Shown here in pieces: positions 53,128 through 63,415 of a DNA stretch of 64,000 nucleotides. The notes below the pieces were generated by a model that was not told where the DNA came from, searched no databases, and saw only the letters and a list, made by a program, of their open reading frames with translations. How positions within the stretch are numbered: position 1 is the first letter of the stretch; each line of letters opens with the position of its first letter. The position numbers and the translations under genes are program-made. Source of the DNA: an uncultured Chloroflexota bacterium (GTDB lineage Bacteria > Chloroflexota > UBA11872); assembly GCA_958296175.1 (NCBI GenBank), contig OY282448.1:124001-188000 (forward strand), given 5' to 3'.

Positions 53128-54672
53128 TCATTCGTCGGGGCCGAAGCCGAGGGCGGCGAGGTTGGCTTCGATGGCGGCGTCGAGGCGGGCGGCGTGGGCC
53201 TGGTGTTTGCGCCATTGGGCGGCGAGGCGGGTCATTTTTTGTTCGAAGGGTTCGGTGTCCTGGGGGCGGGGTTCCACGCCGACGTAGCGGCCGGGGGTGA
53301 GGACGAAGCTGTGGCGGCGGATGTCGTCGAGGTCGGCGCTCTTGCAGAAGCCGGGGACGTCGGCGTAGACGGGCGGGCCGTGGTCGCGCCAGGCGTGGTA
53401 GGTGTCGGTGATGCGGGCGCGGTCGGCGTCGGTGAGGTCGCGGTGGGTGCGGTCGACCATGCGGCCGAGGTTGCGGGCGTCGATGAAGAGGGTCTGGCCG
53501 CGGCGGTCGCGGTGGGCGCCGGCGCGCCGGTTGCGGGCCAGGAACCAGAGGCAGGCGGGTATTTGGGTGGTGTAAAACAACTGGCCGGGCAGGGCCACCA
53601 TGCAGTCGACCAGGCCGGCTTCGACGAGGCGCTGGCGGATCTGGCCTTCGCCGGCCTGGGTGGAGGACATGGCGCCGTTGGCGAGCACGATGCCGGCGGC
53701 GCCGTTGGGGGCGAGGCGGCTGACCATGTGCTGCACCCAGGCGAAGTTGGCGTTGCGGCGGGGCGGGGCGCCGTAATGCCAGCGGCTGTCGTTGGCGAGC
53801 CGCTCGCCGCCCCAGTCGGAGACGTTGAAGGGTGGATTGGCGAGGATGTAGTCGGCTTTCAGGTCGGAGTGGCGGTCGTCGTGGAAGCTGTCGCCGCGGG
53901 TGATATGGCCGTCGATGCCACGGATGGCGAGGTTCATCTTGGCGAGCCGCCAGGTGGTGTAGTTGGATTCCTGGCCATAGACGGAGAGGCGGGCGCGGGC
54001 CTGGCCGCCGTTGCCGTTGCCGCTGGCGTGGGCTTGGATGAATTCCATGGACTGGACGAACATGCCGGCGGCGCCGCAGCAGGGGTCGTAGACGCGGCCG
54101 TTGTAGGGCTGGAGCATTTCGACCAGCAGCTTGACGATGCAGCGGGGGGTGTAGAACTCGCCGCCTTTTTTGCCTTCGGCGCTGGCGAACTGGGCGAGGA
54201 AATATTCGTAGACGCGGCCGAGCAGGTCGTGGGCGCGGGCTTCGGGGCCGCCGACCTGGATGTTGCCGACGCGGTCGATGAGGCGGCCGAGGCGGGTCTG
54301 GTCGAGGGCGGGGCGGGCGTAGTCCTTGGGGAGCACGTCGCGGAGGGCCGGGTTGTCGCGCTCCAGGGCGGCCATGGCCTGGTCGACGGTCTGGCCGATG
54401 GTTGGCTGGCGGGCCTGGGCGGCGAGGCGTTTCCAGCGGGCCTCGGGCGGCACCCAGAAGATGTTTTGCCCGAGGTATTCGTCGGGGTCTTCGGGGTCGG
54501 CGTATTCCTGGTTTTGCAGCTGGGCGCGGGCTGTCTGGAAGGCGTCGGCGGCGTATTTGAGGAAGACGAGGCCGAGGACGACGTGTTTGTATTCGGCGGC
54601 GTCCATGCTGCCGCGCAGGGCGTCGGCCATGCGCCAGAGGGCGGCTTCGCGGCCGACGTCGTCGGCGGTCAT
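53128..54672 (-). CDS. hsdM: Type I restriction enzyme methyltransferase subunit M
   Basis: 514 aa from ATG 54672. N6-adenine methyltransferase with motif [13 protein letters not shown] (195-206) and motif IV NPPF (279-282), preceded by the helical HsdM N-domain. It methylates the recognition site set by HsdS and protects self DNA. First gene of the island on this strand. 245 nt after it, the AAA-TOPRIM pair starts where hsdS would be expected. About 224 nt upstream lies the ROK gene. Confidence 0.95.
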   Translation of the reverse strand: MTADDVGREAALWRMADALRGSMDAAEYKHVVLGLVFLKYAADAFQTARAQLQNQEYADPEDPDEYLGQNIFWVPPEARWKRLAAQARQPTIGQTVDQAMAALERDNPALRDVLPKDYARPALDQTRLGRLIDRVGNIQVGGPEARAHDLLGRVYEYFLAQFASAEGKKGGEFYTPRCIVKLLVEMLQPYNGRVYDPCCGAAGMFVQSMEFIQAHASGNGNGGQARARLSVYGQESNYTTWRLAKMNLAIRGIDGHITRGDSFHDDRHSDLKADYILANPPFNVSDWGGERLANDSRWHYGAPPRRNANFAWVQHMVSRLAPNGAAGIVLANGAMSSTQAGEGQIRQRLVEAGLVDCMVALPGQLFYTTQIPACLWFLARNRRAGAHRDRRGQTLFIDARNLGRMVDRTHRDLTDADRARITDTYHAWRDHGPPVYADVPGFCKSADLDDIRRHSFVLTPGRYVGVEPRPQDTEPFEQKMTRLAAQWRKHQAHAARLDAAIEANLAALGFGPDE

Positions 54673-54896
54673 GCGGCCGCCGGGCGGGGCCGGGGCGGGC
54701 GGAGCGCCGGCGGCGGGCGTTCCGCTGCGCGGGGGCCGCGGGATGCGGGCGGGGGCGGCTGGCGGGGCGTGGTCATTGGGGGGAGGTGCGGCGGCGGGGC
54801 CGGGTGACGCGGCGGGCGGCTGGGCCGGGGTCCGAGGGGGCGGCCGCCAGTGTAGCCGCGGGCGGCGGCGCGGGTTTCGGCGTCTGGGGCAGCGGC

Positions 54897-55907
54897 TTAG
54901 CCGGCCTGGGGCTCGATGTCGGCCAGGCCGGCCTGGGGCGCCGCGTCGGCCAGACGCGCCCGCGCGGCGGCGGCGGCGCCCAGAATCCCGACGTTTTGTC
55001 CCAGCGACCAGGCCTCGATGCGCAGGTTCGGCGCCGTGCTGCGCAGCAGGTGCCGATCCACGGCGGCCCGCAGCGGCGCCATCAGCAGCGGGCCGGCGTT
55101 GGCGATGCCGCCGCCCACCACGACCAGGTCCAGGTTCACCAGATGGGCGGCGTTCACGATTCCAAACCCTACGGCGCGCCCGGCGCGTTCGAGCGCCGCC
55201 GCCGCCAGGTCGTCGCCGCGCCGCGCGGCCTCGACCACGTCGCGGCCGGAAAGCTGGGAGGCGCCGCGCAGAGCGCTGGGCTGGCCGGCCTCGATCTGTT
55301 GGCGCACCCAGCGGGCCATGTCCGGCCCCGAGGCCAGCGCCTCCACGCAGCCGCGGTTGCCGCAGTCGCACGGCGGCCCCTCGAAGTCCACCGTCATGTG
55401 GCCAAACTCGCCCGCGCTGCCGTAAGCGCCGCGCCACAGGCGGCCGCCCAGAATCAGCCCACCGCCCACGCCCGTGCTGACGGTGACGTACAGCATGTGG
55501 GGCACGCCGCGAACCTTCCCGTAGCGGAATTCCGCCAGCGCGGCGGCGTTGGCGTCGTTTTCCAGATACACGGCCACGCCCAGCGCCTCGGTCAAGCGGT
55601 CGCTCAGCGGCACCGCGTCCCAGCCGGGCAGGTTGGGCGGCTCGTAGATGACTCCGGTCTGCCAGTCCAGCGGCCCCGGCGCGCCCACGCCCACGGCCGC
55701 CAGCGCCTGCGGGGCGACTGCCGCCCGCGCCAGGGCGTCCCGCAGCGTGTCTGCAATGCCGGCGATGACGGCGTCCGGGCCTCGCGCGGCCTGGGTGGGC
55801 CGCGTGACGAACCCTGCAATGGTTCCCGCCGCATCCACCACCGCCGCCCGCACGCTGGTGCCGCCCACGTCCACGGCCCCAACCAGCCCCCCGCGGCCAT
55901 CCGTCAT
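54897..55907 (-). CDS. ROK-family sugar kinase
   Basis: 336 aa from ATG 55907. N-terminal phosphate motif [16 protein letters not shown]. The ROK signature [15 protein letters not shown] is followed by GHM...[14 protein letters not shown], a zinc-binding region with three Cys and His. Such enzymes phosphorylate glucose or N-acetyl sugars with ATP (glucokinase type) or act as repressors; the absence of a DNA-binding N-terminal domain favours a kinase. It is co-directional with the MFS gene (145-nt gap), suggesting transport and phosphorylation of one sugar. Confidence 0.92.
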   Translation of the reverse strand: MTDGRGGLVGAVDVGGTSVRAAVVDAAGTIAGFVTRPTQAARGPDAVIAGIADTLRDALARAAVAPQALAAVGVGAPGPLDWQTGVIYEPPNLPGWDAVPLSDRLTEALGVAVYLENDANAAALAEFRYGKVRGVPHMLYVTVSTGVGGGLILGGRLWRGAYGSAGEFGHMTVDFEGPPCDCGNRGCVEALASGPDMARWVRQQIEAGQPSALRGASQLSGRDVVEAARRGDDLAAAALERAGRAVGFGIVNAAHLVNLDLVVVGGGIANAGPLLMAPLRAAVDRHLLRSTAPNLRIEAWSLGQNVGILGAAAAARARLADAAPQAGLADIEPQAG

Positions 55908-56052
55908 CCCTGGCCTCCCTCCACGCGCCGCCGGCCCGGCCGCGCCGCCCATGCGCACGAACTCTAACCCGCGGCCGGCCGCCAGACCCTCGCGCGCCTG
56001 GCGCCGCTCCCCAGGCGGCGCAGGCTGGCCGCCGGCTGTCCCGGCCGCGGCT

Positions 56053-57231
56053 TCAGACTGCCGCGGCTTCCATGCGGTGGAAGCGGCGGGCGGCCAGGAG
56101 AATGAGCATGGCGATGGCCATGCTGGCCGGGAACAGCCCCAGAGCCATGCGGACCGACCAGGCGTCGGCCATGACGCCCGACAGCAGGCTGAACACCGGG
56201 TAGCCCGTGCCGCCAATGGCCAGAATGAACCCGGACACTACGCCAGACACCGCCGGACGGTAGAGCACCCCGATGCCCACCAGCATGGTATAGGTCGGGC
56301 CGATGACCAGGCCGACCAGCACCACGCTAACCAGCACGACGACGGGCGACGGCGCGGCGACCACCGCCAAGCTGCACAGCGCGGTCAGTCCCAGGCTGGC
56401 CAGCGCCACCTCGTAGAGCCGCATGCGCAAGAGCGGCAGGGCGGCGATCAAACGCCCGATAGAGACCCCGCCCCAAAACGCCGTCACGGCCGCAGACGCC
56501 GACGCGCGCGCGAACCCGTGGCCCGATTCCAGGTACGCCGCCAGAAAGCCCGTCATCACGACCTGCGCGCCCATGTAGAGCGAAATCACCGCCCCCAGCA
56601 ATATGGGCACCGGCCGCATGACGGCCTCGGACAGGCGCACGCGCGGCGTAAGGGGAGCGGCCGCCGCGGGGATGCGCGCCGACAGCAGCAGCGCCATCGC
56701 CGCCGCGAACGACAGCGCCGCGGCCAGATAGCCGCCGCGCCAGCCGATTGGCCCCAGCAGCAGCGCGGCCACGAGCGGCGGTGCGGCCAGCGCGCCCAGG
56801 CCGAACGGTATATGCGCAAACATCAGCGCGCGCCCGGTGCGGTCCCCTGCGGCATCCCCAATAGCCGCCAGCACCGCGGGATCGGCCATGCCGAACCCAA
56901 GCCCGCCCAGCATCGAGCCGACCATCAGCACGCCCAGCGAGGGCGCAACCCCGCTGATGCCCAGACCGCCCACCACCACCACCGCCGCGGTTGTCAGCGC
57001 CGCGCGGCGGCCGATTCGGTCGGCCAGCACCCCGCCGACCAACGTTCCGACCATGTACCCCACGCCTGGCGCCATCAGCGTCAGGCTGGCCAGCACGTAG
57101 GGCAGCGCGAAGTCGTTGCGCACGGCCTCCAGCGCCGGCCCTGGCACCGCCACGGTGAAGCCGACGGCAAAGTTGAACGGCATGGCGCGCAGCACCACCG
57201 CGCCCAACTCGCTCCAGCGCAAACCAACCAC
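56053..57231 (-). CDS. MFS transporter, sugar-type
   Basis: 392 aa with about twelve membrane helices. Signature loops: GGVLADRIGRRAAL (first) and SVRMALGLFPASM at the end. The second half repeats the topology. Start GTG 57231; ATG 57183 is an alternative. It lies directly upstream of the ROK kinase, in the same direction. The transported substrate is inferred to be a hexose or related, because of the neighbour. Confidence 0.87.
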   Translation of the reverse strand: MVGLRWSELGAVVLRAMPFNFAVGFTVAVPGPALEAVRNDFALPYVLASLTLMAPGVGYMVGTLVGGVLADRIGRRAALTTAAVVVVGGLGISGVAPSLGVLMVGSMLGGLGFGMADPAVLAAIGDAAGDRTGRALMFAHIPFGLGALAAPPLVAALLLGPIGWRGGYLAAALSFAAAMALLLSARIPAAAAPLTPRVRLSEAVMRPVPILLGAVISLYMGAQVVMTGFLAAYLESGHGFARASASAAVTAFWGGVSIGRLIAALPLLRMRLYEVALASLGLTALCSLAVVAAPSPVVVLVSVVLVGLVIGPTYTMLVGIGVLYRPAVSGVVSGFILAIGGTGYPVFSLLSGVMADAWSVRMALGLFPASMAIAMLILLAARRFHRMEAAAV

Positions 57232-57449
57232 GCAGCGTAACTCCGCAGCCGGCGGTCCGCGGCGTTACGTGCGCCGCGGACGGAGGGCTTTGCCTATGTT
57301 CTTATGGCACTCGCGGCGCGGCATTGTGAGCTTACTTACTGAACCGCTGACGGGCGGCGGCGGGAATGGCCAGGCGCCCCGGACGGACGCCGCCGTGCGC
57401 GGGCCCGGCGCGCAGGGCGCCCACGCCCCGCCGCGGCGGGGCCGCGCCC

Positions 57450-58718
57450 TCAGCCGTCCGCCGCGGCCGCCTCGAACGCGCCGGTTTCGATAATCGCGCC
57501 GTGCGCGTCGAAACCAAACGGCGCGGCGGGTTCGACCACCGCGCAGCCGCCCGGCAGGTCGTCCAGCACGGGCTCGCTGACCCAGAACGTTTCCAATTCC
57601 AGCGTGTTCTTGATGCGGCCGATGCGCAGCGGCCGGTCCGTGCGCCGCGCGGCCAGCTGCAGCACGGTCTCATAGCAGGCCTGGTCGGTTGGCAGCGTCA
57701 GCGGCGTTTTTGCGGCGTCCAGCGCCATGGCCGTCAGGATATTGGCGGCTACGGCCTGGGCGTCGACGGCGTCCACCAGCTTGCGGCTGCACAGGTCCGC
57801 CAGCCCCATGCCAACCGCGTTGCCGTGCGAGGCCGGCGTGAGGCCCAGCACCGCCAGCCAGCCGTAGTCGGGCGTGCGCTCCAGTTCCGGCAGCCGCCGC
57901 CACATGCCCAGCACGTTGGGGTCCATGCCGGAGCCGGAGATGTCTTTGCCCATGCGGTCCACGATCAGGCCGTCCAGCTGCTGGACGGGCAGCCGCGGCA
58001 GCAGCTGGCGCGCAGCCTGCAACAGACGCCGGTCGGTGTCGTGAAACGCCTGGGGCGGGGCTACCTCGACGATGGCGGGCCGGTCGAAGGCGTTTTCCAC
58101 CAGCGCCACGCCGCACAGGAGGCGGCCCGACGCCGCGGTGATCTGGGCGGCTGCGGGGACGGCGCTGGCCAGCGGGTGCGCGTGCAGCGATTCGGCGCCG
58201 CGCCGGTTGCCCAGCCCAATGACGCTCATCTTGCACAGGCCGCTCTCGATCGGCCCGCGGAATCCCGTGTGCGGCTTGACGCGCCCGATCACGATCACGC
58301 CGTCCGCCGCCGCCGCCTCGGCGTCCAGATACACGCGCACGCCGTCCGGCGTGCGCCCCAGCTCGACGGTGTCCATAGTGGCGCGGACCGGCGCGCCCAC
58401 TGACGCTTGCGTCACGCCGTAGCCCGCCAGCACCTCCGTCTGCCCCGCGGCCGTGCCGCCGCCGTGGCTGCCCATGGCCGGAACTACGAAGGGCTGCATG
58501 CCCAGCGCACGCAAGGTTCCAACCAGCGTGCGCACCACCTCGACCACGGGCGAGACCCCGCGCGACCCCACGCCAATGGCCACGCGCGACCCCGCCGGCA
58601 GCTCCGCGCGCCGCACCTGCGCCCGCACGCCAGCATCCACCACGCCCGCCAGGTCCTCGACCTCGCCGGCATCGAACCGCTGCCGCACCAGCGCCATCGA
58701 CAGGCCGCACATCGTCAT
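57450..58718 (-). CDS. LarA-like (DUF2088) family protein
   Basis: 422 aa from ATG 58718. The N-terminal domain is of lactate racemase LarA type: VPAMGSHGGGTAAGQTEVL matches the conserved G-x-H-R/G-like loop, and VIGRVKPHTGFRGPIESGLCKMSVIGLGNRRGAE carries the family H and K residues. True LarA binds a nickel-pincer cofactor via a lysine; the lar cofactor genes are absent here. It may be a racemase of other hydroxy acids or a domain of unknown role. It is divergent from the phosphoesterase gene. Confidence 0.85.
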   Translation of the reverse strand: MTMCGLSMALVRQRFDAGEVEDLAGVVDAGVRAQVRRAELPAGSRVAIGVGSRGVSPVVEVVRTLVGTLRALGMQPFVVPAMGSHGGGTAAGQTEVLAGYGVTQASVGAPVRATMDTVELGRTPDGVRVYLDAEAAAADGVIVIGRVKPHTGFRGPIESGLCKMSVIGLGNRRGAESLHAHPLASAVPAAAQITAASGRLLCGVALVENAFDRPAIVEVAPPQAFHDTDRRLLQAARQLLPRLPVQQLDGLIVDRMGKDISGSGMDPNVLGMWRRLPELERTPDYGWLAVLGLTPASHGNAVGMGLADLCSRKLVDAVDAQAVAANILTAMALDAAKTPLTLPTDQACYETVLQLAARRTDRPLRIGRIKNTLELETFWVSEPVLDDLPGGCAVVEPAAPFGFDAHGAIIETGAFEAAAADG

Positions 58719-58780
58719 GCGCAAAGTCTAGCCAAGCGCCCGGACGCGCGGCTGCGTTGGCCGACCACGCTGGCGGGGAC

Positions 58781-58872
58781 GCTCGCCGCGCCGCAAGCGC
58801 CCGGGCGCGCGACGGCCGAGCGGCACATGAGCCTGAGCGCGGCTCGCCGCGCCGCAAGCGCCCGGGCGCGCG
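58781..58872. repeat. 31-bp direct repeat (two copies 61 bp apart) upstream of the phosphoesterase
   Basis: Sequence of 58781-58811 recurs at 58842-58872 (core GCCGCAAGCGCCCGGGCGCG), with a degenerate third copy near 58731-58751. It lies in the 177-nt divergent intergenic region and might bind a regulator. Confidence 0.7.
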
Positions 58873-58895
58873 GCCGGATTGGGTACGCTTTGGCT

Positions 58896-59624
58896 ATGCG
58901 AGTTGCGGTCTTGACGGACATTCACGGGAACCGCCTGGCGCTGCTGGCGGTGCTGGCGGACCTGCGGCGGGTGGGGGCGGACTCGGTGGTGTTCGGCGGG
59001 GACGCCGTCCTGTTCGGGCCGCGGCCGCGCGAGTGTTGGGAGCGCGTGCTCGACCTGGGCTGGCGCACGGTGCAAGGAAACACCGACCGCTACATTGCCG
59101 CGTTCGACACCGCGACGGCGGGCAAAGACCGGGCGCAGACGGACTTCTTGCGCGCGAACGTGGACTGGACGGCGGAGCAGCTGGGGCCGGCGCTGGTGCG
59201 CGAGCTGTCGGCCATGCCGCGCCAGGTTCGCATCGAATCGGCCGCGGGCCTGCTGCTGGTGGTGCACGGCGTGCCGGGCGACGACGAAACCGGCTGGAGC
59301 CGCCGCGACGACGAGGCGGCCGTGGCCGCCGCGATCGGGCCGACCGAAGCCGCCGCCGTTGCCAGCGGCCACACGCACACCGCCATGGTGCGCCACGCGG
59401 GCGGCCTGCTGGCCGTGAACTGCGGCTCGGTGGGCCGCTCCTACGACGGCATCCCCGGCCTGGCCACCTACGCCGTGCTGGACGACGCTTCCGGCCGCTG
59501 GTCCGCCGAACTGCGCCGAGTCCCCTACGACCACGTCTCCGCCCACGCGGACCTGCTGGCGGCCGGCACGCACGTGTCGGAAGCCTCGGCCGGCGCGCTG
59601 CTGACGGCGCTGGACCCTACGTAG
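58896..59624 (+). CDS. Metallophosphoesterase, YfcE/MJ0936-like
   Basis: 242 aa. Calcineurin-like phosphoesterase motifs: TDIHGN (DxH), VVFGGDAV (GD), GNTD, HG and GHTHTAM (GHxH). These bind a dinuclear metal site. It hydrolyses phosphodiesters or small phosphate esters. A -10-like TACGCT lies at 58883-58888, a few nt before ATG 58896, so the transcript may be leaderless. Alone in its unit. Confidence 0.9.
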   Translation: MRVAVLTDIHGNRLALLAVLADLRRVGADSVVFGGDAVLFGPRPRECWERVLDLGWRTVQGNTDRYIAAFDTATAGKDRAQTDFLRANVDWTAEQLGPALVRELSAMPRQVRIESAAGLLLVVHGVPGDDETGWSRRDDEAAVAAAIGPTEAAAVASGHTHTAMVRHAGGLLAVNCGSVGRSYDGIPGLATYAVLDDASGRWSAELRRVPYDHVSAHADLLAAGTHVSEASAGALLTALDPT

Positions 59625-59768
59625 AGGCGCAGCGTCCGCGCGAATCGACGCCGCCCGCGCCGCCGCGAAGGTTTGCGCTCTGCCTCGTTCTGCAGAGACA
59701 GGTCGATCATGCGCGCCGTGCGCGGGTGGACGCCGCCCCTGCATGCCGTGCTGATAGGGTACGAAAGC

Positions 59769-59791
59769 GGCGGCGGCGCGCTGCCGCCGCC
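59769..59791. terminator. 9-bp GC-rich hairpin in the 250-nt gap
   Basis: GGCGGCGGC/GCCGCCGCC arms around a 5-nt loop, 145 nt after the phosphoesterase stop and 84 nt before the next start. No T-run. Nothing else is visible in the gap. Confidence 0.45.
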
Positions 59792-59874
59792 TTCCCGCCG
59801 CAACGGTTCGACCGGGAGTTGCCCACCAGCCGCATGCGCCATTTCCAATCCCCTGCTGGTTCGAGCCGGCCGGC

Positions 59875-61638
59875 GTGACGACGCCCACGCCGCACCAACA
59901 CAGCGCCGCAGCCGGCGCCGCGGCCGACGCCGGGCCGCGGCCGACGCCTGCGCCGCCCGCGCTGAGCGCGCGGGCCTGGGCTGGGGTGGGGGTCGTGCTG
60001 GTGTTGGCGGCGGGGTTGGGGGTGTTCGCGGCGCTGATGCGGGAGGGGCGGGCGGGGCCGGGAACCGTGAGCGCGGCCTGGGCGCTGCACGCTGGGGGAA
60101 CCTGGCTGGCGGCGGCGGCGTGGGCGGGGGGCGGCGTGCTGCTGGCGGCGTTTACGGCGCGGCGGCGGGTGGACGACGTGATCGGGGCTGCGGTGTGGAC
60201 GCACCTGCCGTTGCTGGCGCCGCTGGCGCTGGCGGCGGCGGCGTATCTGTCCGACGCGGTGAACCATCGGCTGCTGCGCACGGACGACTTCTTCTGGCTG
60301 TGGGGCAGCGCGATCGGGCTGTGGGTTGCGGCGCAGGTGACGTGGCTGCCGCTGGCCATGGACCGCGGGCGGCTGGACGTGCGCGGGGGGCTGCGGGCGC
60401 TCTGGCGCGGGCTGGCGGGGGTGCGGTTCACGCGGCTGACGTTTGGCCTGATTCTGGCGCAGTTCGTGCTGCTGCGGCTGGGGCTGGCGCTGTTCTGGCG
60501 GCCGTTTGGATTCTTCGAGCGCGGCAGCGACGTGGGGGCGTACGAACAGCGGGCGCGGCTGGCGCTGCAGGGGCAGCATCCGTTCATCGATTACTGGGTG
60601 GAATATCCGCCGCTGTTTCCCTGGACGGCGTCGGGCCTGAAGCTGCTGAGTTTGCATCTGGGCGGCGGCGAGGCGGCGTTTCAGGTGCTGTTCAGCCTGC
60701 TGACGCTGGTGTTCGAGGCAGGGGTCTTGTGGCTGATTCACGCCATCGCCGTGCGGGTGTGGGACCAGCCGCGCGGCCTGGTCACGGCGGCGGCCTACGC
60801 GGCGCTGTTCTATCCGCTGTACATCGCAAATCGGCACTTCGAGTCCATCGCGGTCTTTTTCCTGCTGCTGAGCGTGTGGCTGGTGATGCAGGAGCGGCGG
60901 CACACGGCGGCGCTGGCGGCGGCGCTGGGGATTCTGACCAAGCTGTTTCCGGTGGCGGCGCTGCCGGGTCTGCTGGCCGGGCAGTCCTGGGGCGCGCGCC
61001 TGCGGCTGGCAGGGCTGGCGGCGGCGGCGGTGCTGGGGGCGCTGGCCCCGCTGGCGGTGGCGGGCCGGGAGTTTTTTGCGGCCTCGTTTCAGAACATGCT
61101 CCTGCGGCCGGGCTGGGAAACGGTGTGGGCGCTGGCGGACGGCTATTTTTCGTTCGGCTGGGTTCACCGCTACCGGCAGGCGCCGCACACGGCGCTGGAG
61201 TTCAACTACACGCCCGACCTGCCGGTGTATGTCTGGTGGGCGGCGGCGGGGGCGGTGGCGCTGCTGTACGCGGCGCTGGCGCTGCGGCGCACGCCGCCGA
61301 CGCCGGCCGCGCTGGTGTGGACCAGCGGGCTGGCGCTGTGCGCCTTTGCGCTGTATCTGCGCGGCTGGTCGGCGCAGTTCATGGTGTGGATGCTGCCGTT
61401 CGTGCTGCTGGCGTATCCGGGCGGGCGGGGCTTCCTGCTGGCCAGCGGGCTGTCGGCGCTGGCGCTGCTGGAGAACCCTGGCTACTTCGTGCTGTGGTCG
61501 GATCGCCCCTGGGTACTCTGGGTCATCGTGATCGCGCGCACGCTGGCGATTCTGGGACTGGGCGCGGTCTTCGCGCGCCGCCTCTGGCTGGAAGGGCGGC
61601 GGGCGGCCGCGCCGGCGGCGGCCGCGGCGCGTGACTGA
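59875..61638 (+). CDS. GT87/mannosyltransferase-like membrane protein 1
   Basis: 587 aa with about 11-12 hydrophobic segments. The Pro/Ala-rich N-terminus is followed by a cytoplasmic-like loop. A characteristic GT-C loop is GSDVGAYEQRARLALQG...FIDYWVEYPPLFPW, with an acidic residue in the first loop, as in polyprenol-phosphate-mannose-dependent mannosyltransferases. Next to the similar gene downstream, overlapping by 8 nt. Likely part of cell-envelope glycolipid or lipoglycan synthesis. Start GTG 59875. Confidence 0.83.
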   Translation: MTTPTPHQHSAAAGAAADAGPRPTPAPPALSARAWAGVGVVLVLAAGLGVFAALMREGRAGPGTVSAAWALHAGGTWLAAAAWAGGGVLLAAFTARRRVDDVIGAAVWTHLPLLAPLALAAAAYLSDAVNHRLLRTDDFFWLWGSAIGLWVAAQVTWLPLAMDRGRLDVRGGLRALWRGLAGVRFTRLTFGLILAQFVLLRLGLALFWRPFGFFERGSDVGAYEQRARLALQGQHPFIDYWVEYPPLFPWTASGLKLLSLHLGGGEAAFQVLFSLLTLVFEAGVLWLIHAIAVRVWDQPRGLVTAAAYAALFYPLYIANRHFESIAVFFLLLSVWLVMQERRHTAALAAALGILTKLFPVAALPGLLAGQSWGARLRLAGLAAAAVLGALAPLAVAGREFFAASFQNMLLRPGWETVWALADGYFSFGWVHRYRQAPHTALEFNYTPDLPVYVWWAAAGAVALLYAALALRRTPPTPAALVWTSGLALCAFALYLRGWSAQFMVWMLPFVLLAYPGGRGFLLASGLSALALLENPGYFVLWSDRPWVLWVIVIARTLAILGLGAVFARRLWLEGRRAAAPAAAAARD

Positions 61639-63415
61639 GAGGCGGGGCCGCCAGGCGCGGGTAGTGCTCCGCGACGCCCTCGCCCTGCTGGATCTGCACC
61701 GGCGGGGCCGCCAGGCGCGGGTGGCGCTGGCGGTGCTGGGCTGGGCCAGTCTGCCCGGCATGGCGCTGGCCATTGCGGGAGCGTCGGCGGGCCGCGCGAA
61801 CCCGGCCGCGCCCAGCGCCGCCTGGGCGGCTGTGGCCGCGGGCAGCCTGGCGGGCGCGCTGCTGATCTGGGGAGCGGCCTGGCATCTGCGCCGGCGGGGC
61901 GGGCGCGGGGTGGACTGGGTCGGCGCCGGCCTGCCGCTGCTGGCCGCCGCGGACGGCTGGATCGTGACGGCGTTTCATTACGGGCACGAGCCCACCAACC
62001 ACCTGCTGGCCACCGGCCTGGTGACGTCGGAGCTCTTCGCGCGGCCGTCGATTGCCGAGTGGATGTCGGTCAAGTTCATCGCGGCGGCGTTGCTGTGGGC
62101 GGCCTGGCCGCGGCTGTCGGCGCCGGGGGCGCGGGCGGCGGGCGGCGGTCTGCGCGGGCCGCTGCCGCGCGTGCTGATCGTCGCGGCGGCGGTGGGGGGG
62201 CTGGCCTACCTGCGTCTGGCCGTGCTGGACGTGCTGGCCATCGAGGTTCCGTCCGACCTGCGCGCCAACTACGTGGGCGCCCTGGCCATGCGGGAGGGAG
62301 CGAACCCGTACGACAACAGCGTGGCCTTGCAGGTGGCGGGGCGCGAGCGGATTCCCTACGTGGGGACGCGGCTGTGGGCGATGGTGACCAACCCGCCGAC
62401 GGCCATGCTGTATTTTGCGCCGTACACGGCCATGCCGCTGGGGGCGGCGCGGCTGGCGTTCATGGCAGTGAGCCATCTGGCGCTGCTGGGAACGGCCTGG
62501 CTGACCTGGCGGCTGGTGAGGCCCACGCTGCCGCCGCTGGTCTGGCTGGGGCTGCTGCTAGGGGCGGCGGCGCTGCTGGACCCGTTCCTGCTGGCGCTGC
62601 GCCTGGGGCAGGTGGACCTGGTCATCGGGCTGGCGCTGGCGGCGGCGGCGTATCGGCTGCGCAACGGCGACGATATCTGGGGCGGGGCCTGCATTGGCGC
62701 GGCGGCGGCCTTGAAACTCGCGCCTGCCGTGTTGGCGCTGTATCTGGTGCAGCGGCGGCGCTGGCGGGCGCTGGGCGGCCTGGCGCTGGCGTTGGCGGCC
62801 GCCGGGGCGCTGAGCGCGGGGCTGGCCGGGTTCGAGACTTGGCAGTACTACTTGGCGGTGCGTCTGCCCGATCTGCTGGGCGGAAGTGCGTTATTCAACA
62901 ATATCTCGCTGCCGGGTCTGATACTCCGTGTATTCATGGGACCCGAACTGGCGCAAGGCATGCTGGACGCGCAACCCGACATTCCGCTGGCGCGCGCGCT
63001 GACGGCGCTGGCGGTCGTTGCCGCCCTGGCGGCGGCCGCCGCCGCGCTGGGCCGCCGGGCGCGCCAGGGCCGCGCGTTCGTGCTGGAATACAGTCTGGCG
63101 GTGGTGACGGTGCTGGTCGTCTCCAGCGTCACCTGGCCGCATTACCTGGCGCAGCTGCTGCCGCTGCTGGGTCTGCTGCTGGCGCCGGCCTGGCCAACGC
63201 GCGCCGGCCGCTGGGCCGCGGTTGCCGGCGGTTTGGGTCTGGCGCTGGCGGCGTTTCCGCTGGACGCCTACAGCGGTCTGTTTGGCGGCGTCTTCGACCG
63301 CTCCTTCACGGCGCTGTCCGTGCGGTGCCTGGGGTTGCTGACGCTGTTCCTGGCGCTGCTGCTGGCCGTGCGCACCTCTCGGCCGGCTGAACCGAGCGCG
63401 GAGGCCGCGGCATGA
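61631..63415 (+). CDS. GT87 (DUF2029) family membrane protein 2
   Basis: 594 aa, more than ten hydrophobic segments. The loop EVPSDLRANYVGALAMREGANPYD and the later GSALFNNISLPGLILRVF are typical of DUF2029/GT87 mannosyltransferases, which use polyprenyl-phosphate mannose. The N-terminal 30 residues include an internal repeat (RRGRQARV twice). It overlaps the upstream gene by 8 nt and the next gene by 4 nt (ATGA), so the three are one operon. Confidence 0.85.
   Translation: MTERRGRQARVVLRDALALLDLHRRGRQARVALAVLGWASLPGMALAIAGASAGRANPAAPSAAWAAVAAGSLAGALLIWGAAWHLRRRGGRGVDWVGAGLPLLAAADGWIVTAFHYGHEPTNHLLATGLVTSELFARPSIAEWMSVKFIAAALLWAAWPRLSAPGARAAGGGLRGPLPRVLIVAAAVGGLAYLRLAVLDVLAIEVPSDLRANYVGALAMREGANPYDNSVALQVAGRERIPYVGTRLWAMVTNPPTAMLYFAPYTAMPLGAARLAFMAVSHLALLGTAWLTWRLVRPTLPPLVWLGLLLGAAALLDPFLLALRLGQVDLVIGLALAAAAYRLRNGDDIWGGACIGAAAALKLAPAVLALYLVQRRRWRALGGLALALAAAGALSAGLAGFETWQYYLAVRLPDLLGGSALFNNISLPGLILRVFMGPELAQGMLDAQPDIPLARALTALAVVAALAAAAAALGRRARQGRAFVLEYSLAVVTVLVVSSVTWPHYLAQLLPLLGLLLAPAWPTRAGRWAAVAGGLGLALAAFPLDAYSGLFGGVFDRSFTALSVRCLGLLTLFLALLLAVRTSRPAEPSAEAAA
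61641..61722 (+). repeat. 60-bp periodic duplication at the N-terminus of the GT87 gene
   Basis: The 22-nt string starting GGCGGGGCCGCCAGGCGCGG occurs at 61641 and again at 61701, in frame, giving two RRGRQARV copies 20 residues apart. Confidence 0.8.
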
